A stretch of 64,000 bases of DNA, from the NCBI GenBank assembly GCA_963681505.1, contig OY811976.1:1283812-1347811 (forward strand), written 5' to 3'. Positions 55,701 to 64,000 of the stretch are shown piece after piece. Source of the stretch: Eunapius fragilis (lineage: Eukaryota; Porifera; Demospongiae; Spongillida; Spongillidae). The notes beneath the pieces were generated by a model. That model ran no database searches. It worked only from the letters and a program-made list of their open reading frames with translations, and was not told where the DNA came from. A program made the position numbers and the translations under genes. The first letter of the stretch is position 1, and every line of letters begins with the position of its first letter.

Positions 55701-56843
55701 GAGGGAGGGAGGGGAGTACTGAGGGATGGAGGGGAGTACTGAGGGATGGAGGGGAGTACTGAGGGAGGGATGGAGGGGAGTACTGAGGGATGGAGGGGAG
55801 TACTGAGGGAGGGATGGAGGGGAGTACTGAGTGATGGAGGGGAGTACTGAGGGAGGGAGGGGAGTACTGAGGGATGGAGGGGAGTACTGAGGGATGGAGG
55901 GGAGTACTGAGGGATGGAGGGGAGTACTGAGAGATGGAGGAGTACTGAGGGAGGGGGGAGTACTGAGGGATGGAGGGGAGTACTGAGAGATGGAGGAGTA
56001 CTGAGGGAGGGGGGAGTACTGAGGGATGGAGGGGAGTACTGAGAGATGGAGGGAGTGTATTTGCACTGGTGTCTTCACACAAAGAAGGCTTCCCCATAAC
56101 ATGACATTTGGTTTCTTTGGTAAACGGAAAGCCTTCCTTGTTACGGTGTGACTGATAGGGAGGGGGTCTGATGGAATGTGAGGGTTCATCTGGCTCTCAC
56201 CATAATCATATTATTGTTCTCTTCCTTCCTTCCTCAGAGCCAACCGGTGCCCCTCCCACAACGTGAGTCCAAAGTCAGAAGGCCACCTCCCACCGATGCC
56301 AGCAGTCGAGGTCCTCCTCCCCAGGCCACTGCCCCTCCCACCCCTGCAGCTCCTTCCGTTGCAGCTGCCCCTCCTGCAGAGGCACCCCCCAAGAAACCTG
56401 CTGCCGCGGCAACCATTGCAGACTCCTTCCAGGTGTTTGTGGGCGGTCTACCTGGCAGTACAACTGAGCGGGACCTGAAACCCGTCTTTGAAAAGTTTGG
56501 AAATGTGGTTGACGTCCGTGTGAACCCAAAGAACTTTGCCTTTGTTATATTTGACAGTGAAGACGCAGCAAGGGCTGTGATCACTTGCAAGGAGCCTTTC
56601 TACCTGAACACCAAGCGGCTGAATATTGAGCCCAAGAAGGAGAGAGCTGCCTTAGCCAGAGGGGGAGGTGGTGGTGGTGGAGGCTCATACTCAAGTGGTC
56701 CACGCCGCCAGGGCCCACCAATGGGAGGAGGAGGAGGCGCGAGACGAGACAGAGAGCAACGTGATAAGGCAGGGCAGAAGCCGGTCACTGCTGGTGGTGG
56801 CAATGGAAGTGGAGGAGGAAAGAGGTTCCCATCTTCTCATTAA
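46785..56843 (+). CDS. G3BP: G3BP: NTF2-domain and RRM RNA-binding protein (stress granule scaffold)
   Basis: Five exons: 46785-46952, 51292-51510, 52704-52926, 54523-54815 and 56238-56843. Phases fit and give 502 aa, near the usual 450-500. Residues 1-130 form the NTF2-like domain (VVGNAFVQQYYILMHKDPG, SRAFVQTFVLAP, YYVHNSIFRYQ), which dimerises and binds partners in this family. An acidic stretch follows (DDDLVSESEADEG), then a Glu-rich segment and a Pro/Ala-rich linker. The RRM starts at FQVFVGGLPGSTTERDLK (RNP2 VFVGGL) and includes FAFVIFDSEDAA as RNP1. The C-terminus is an RGG-like Gly/Arg tail ending KRFPSSH. In other animals the family condenses with RNA into stress granules; a cytoplasmic mRNA-handling role is expected here. 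Intron 1 is over 4 kb and mostly minisatellite. Confidence 0.95.
47348..47656. mobile_element. Miniature element with ~68-bp inverted ends in G3BP intron 1
   Basis: The left arm starts GGTTATCCTAGAGGTTCAGA (47348-47416). The right arm (47589-47656) is its imperfect reverse complement ending GCCTCTAGGGGTAACC. The core is about 170 bases. The right end (CTCTAGGGGTAACC) then forms the unit of the tandem array that follows at 47640-47800. Confidence 0.8.
47640..47800. repeat. Tandem copies of a transposon end
   Basis: About five copies of CTCTAGGGGTAACCCCCTTT followed by GCATGTTCCCC. The first part equals the right terminus of the element ending at 47656. Confidence 0.8.
47982..48292. repeat. 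19-bp minisatellite in G3BP intron 1
   Basis: About 16 copies of CCCGGGTCATTGGATGTTC. Confidence 0.95.
48293..50915. repeat. 24-bp minisatellite of about 109 copies in G3BP intron 1
   Basis: The unit is ACATGTAGCTAGGGTGAACT followed by GCTC. Copies are almost identical: most differences are C/G or C/T at the GCTC position, or TAGCC for TAGCT. A one-base insertion near 50195 and another near 50247 shift phase. The 741-residue ORF across it is an artefact of a 24-base unit without stops. Confidence 0.98.
51675..52695. repeat. 28-bp minisatellite filling G3BP intron 2
   Basis: About 36 copies of CCATTCCCTCCCTCACACCA followed by CTGACCCA. The last unit merges into the exon 3 acceptor (CTCTTCCCCAG at 52703). 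Confidence 0.95.
52910..53065. repeat. Tandem copies of the exon 3 splice donor in G3BP intron 3
   Basis: The exon end TGGGAGTCCTTCGGAG|GTAGGT (in 52910-52932) is followed by three to four degenerate copies reading GGGAGTCCTTTGGAGGTAGG or GGGTCCGTTGGAGGTAGG, separated by CATTAAAA. Confidence 0.85.
53455..53580. repeat. 28-bp repeat in G3BP intron 3
   Basis: Four copies of TTGTTGTCATGGCTACTAGC followed by ATTAGCTAC. Confidence 0.85.
54900..56055. repeat. 21-bp minisatellite in G3BP intron 4
   Basis: About 55 copies of GGGGAGTACTGAGGGATGGA and GGGGAGTACTGAGGGAGGGA. A block of about 400 bases appears twice (about 55330-55640 and 55690-55950). Long minus-strand ORFs are artefacts. Confidence 0.95.
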
Positions 56844-57228
56844 TGTCCACCATTTTATCTTTCTGTTTCACAATTGAATTATTGTTAGGGTACTTTGATT
56901 AGATAGTCACCACCCACCCACACCTTATTTCCCCTAGCATAAATACTAATTGATGGTCACGTGTGGATAGTTATGAATGGTTATGTTTGTATGTTATTAA
57001 TTCTATGTTTCTCAAGCTCTGTTTTGGTGGTTATATGGAGAAGTCTTGATGGTGCGACGCTTATTTAAGGAAATCGAGCTCTGATAGTTTTGGCATGAAC
57101 AATGGCTGCTCTCTTGTCTTATTGTGACCCATTCCGGCATCTTAAATAATTATTTCAGGGTCTCATTTATTTCGTTTTGCAATATTTATTGCAAAACCAG
57201 GTACGCATGCGCATTCTCGCCCGAAGTG
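56844..57228. other. G3BP-to-CaMKII intergenic region
   Basis: 385 bases that must hold the G3BP 3' UTR and the CaMKII promoter and 5' UTR. No motif strong enough to annotate. Confidence 0.5.

Positions 57229-64000
<6,772 letters not shown>

Noticed and set aside
54727..56189. Two minus-strand ORFs of over 430 residues rich in SVLPS and SLSTPLHP
   Set aside because: Translation of the 21-base minisatellite in G3BP intron 4.

Overview
The window reads as nuclear DNA of an early-branching animal, most likely a sponge (inference). Its genes are split by many short GT-AG introns, which rules out a prokaryote. They encode animal families: two receptor tyrosine kinases (RTKs), an annexin, a G3BP-type RNA-binding protein, CaMKII and a secreted DNase I. 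Tandem repeats, mostly intronic minisatellites, and small inverted-repeat transposons fill much of the rest. I assembled the gene models by hand from splice signals, reading frame and family motifs. No homology search was run.

Layout. 1-9333: a strand-switching minisatellite, the last exons of an unrecognised gene (1867-4953), and a direct duplication of its terminal exon that gained a TTAA-type miniature transposon. 9334-12954 (+): RTK1, 12 exons, 695 aa. 14424-17624 (+): protein A, a single-exon beta-helix and multi-pass membrane protein. 17630-22110: gene-poor, with reverse transcriptase fragments. 22122-25346 (-): protein B, the paralogue of A. 27295-28602 (-): DNase I-like secreted nuclease, 7 exons, 273 aa. 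29694-39101 (-): RTK2, 12 exons, 1118 aa. 39900-40300: helicase fragment at an inverted repeat. 41373-46116 (+): annexin, 10 exons, 337 aa. 46785-56843 (+): G3BP, 5 exons, 502 aa. 57229 to the window end (+): first eight exons of CaMKII.

The RTK and beta-helix genes form a mirror image: RTK1 then A on the plus strand, B then RTK2 on the minus strand. This suggests one RTK plus beta-helix block was duplicated in inverted orientation, with DNase I present in one arm only. A and B are nearly identical over their C-terminal 60 percent but only about half identical in the extracellular N-terminal part. RTK2 carries ten YxxP motifs, seven in a tandem 11-residue repeat, between its membrane segment and kinase domain. 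This resembles the substrate domain of Cas-family adaptors built into a receptor.

A second theme runs through every multi-exon gene. Many minisatellites abut or include a splice junction, so exon ends, donors or acceptors have been copied in tandem. In the annexin the copies are in frame and each carries an acceptor-like sequence.
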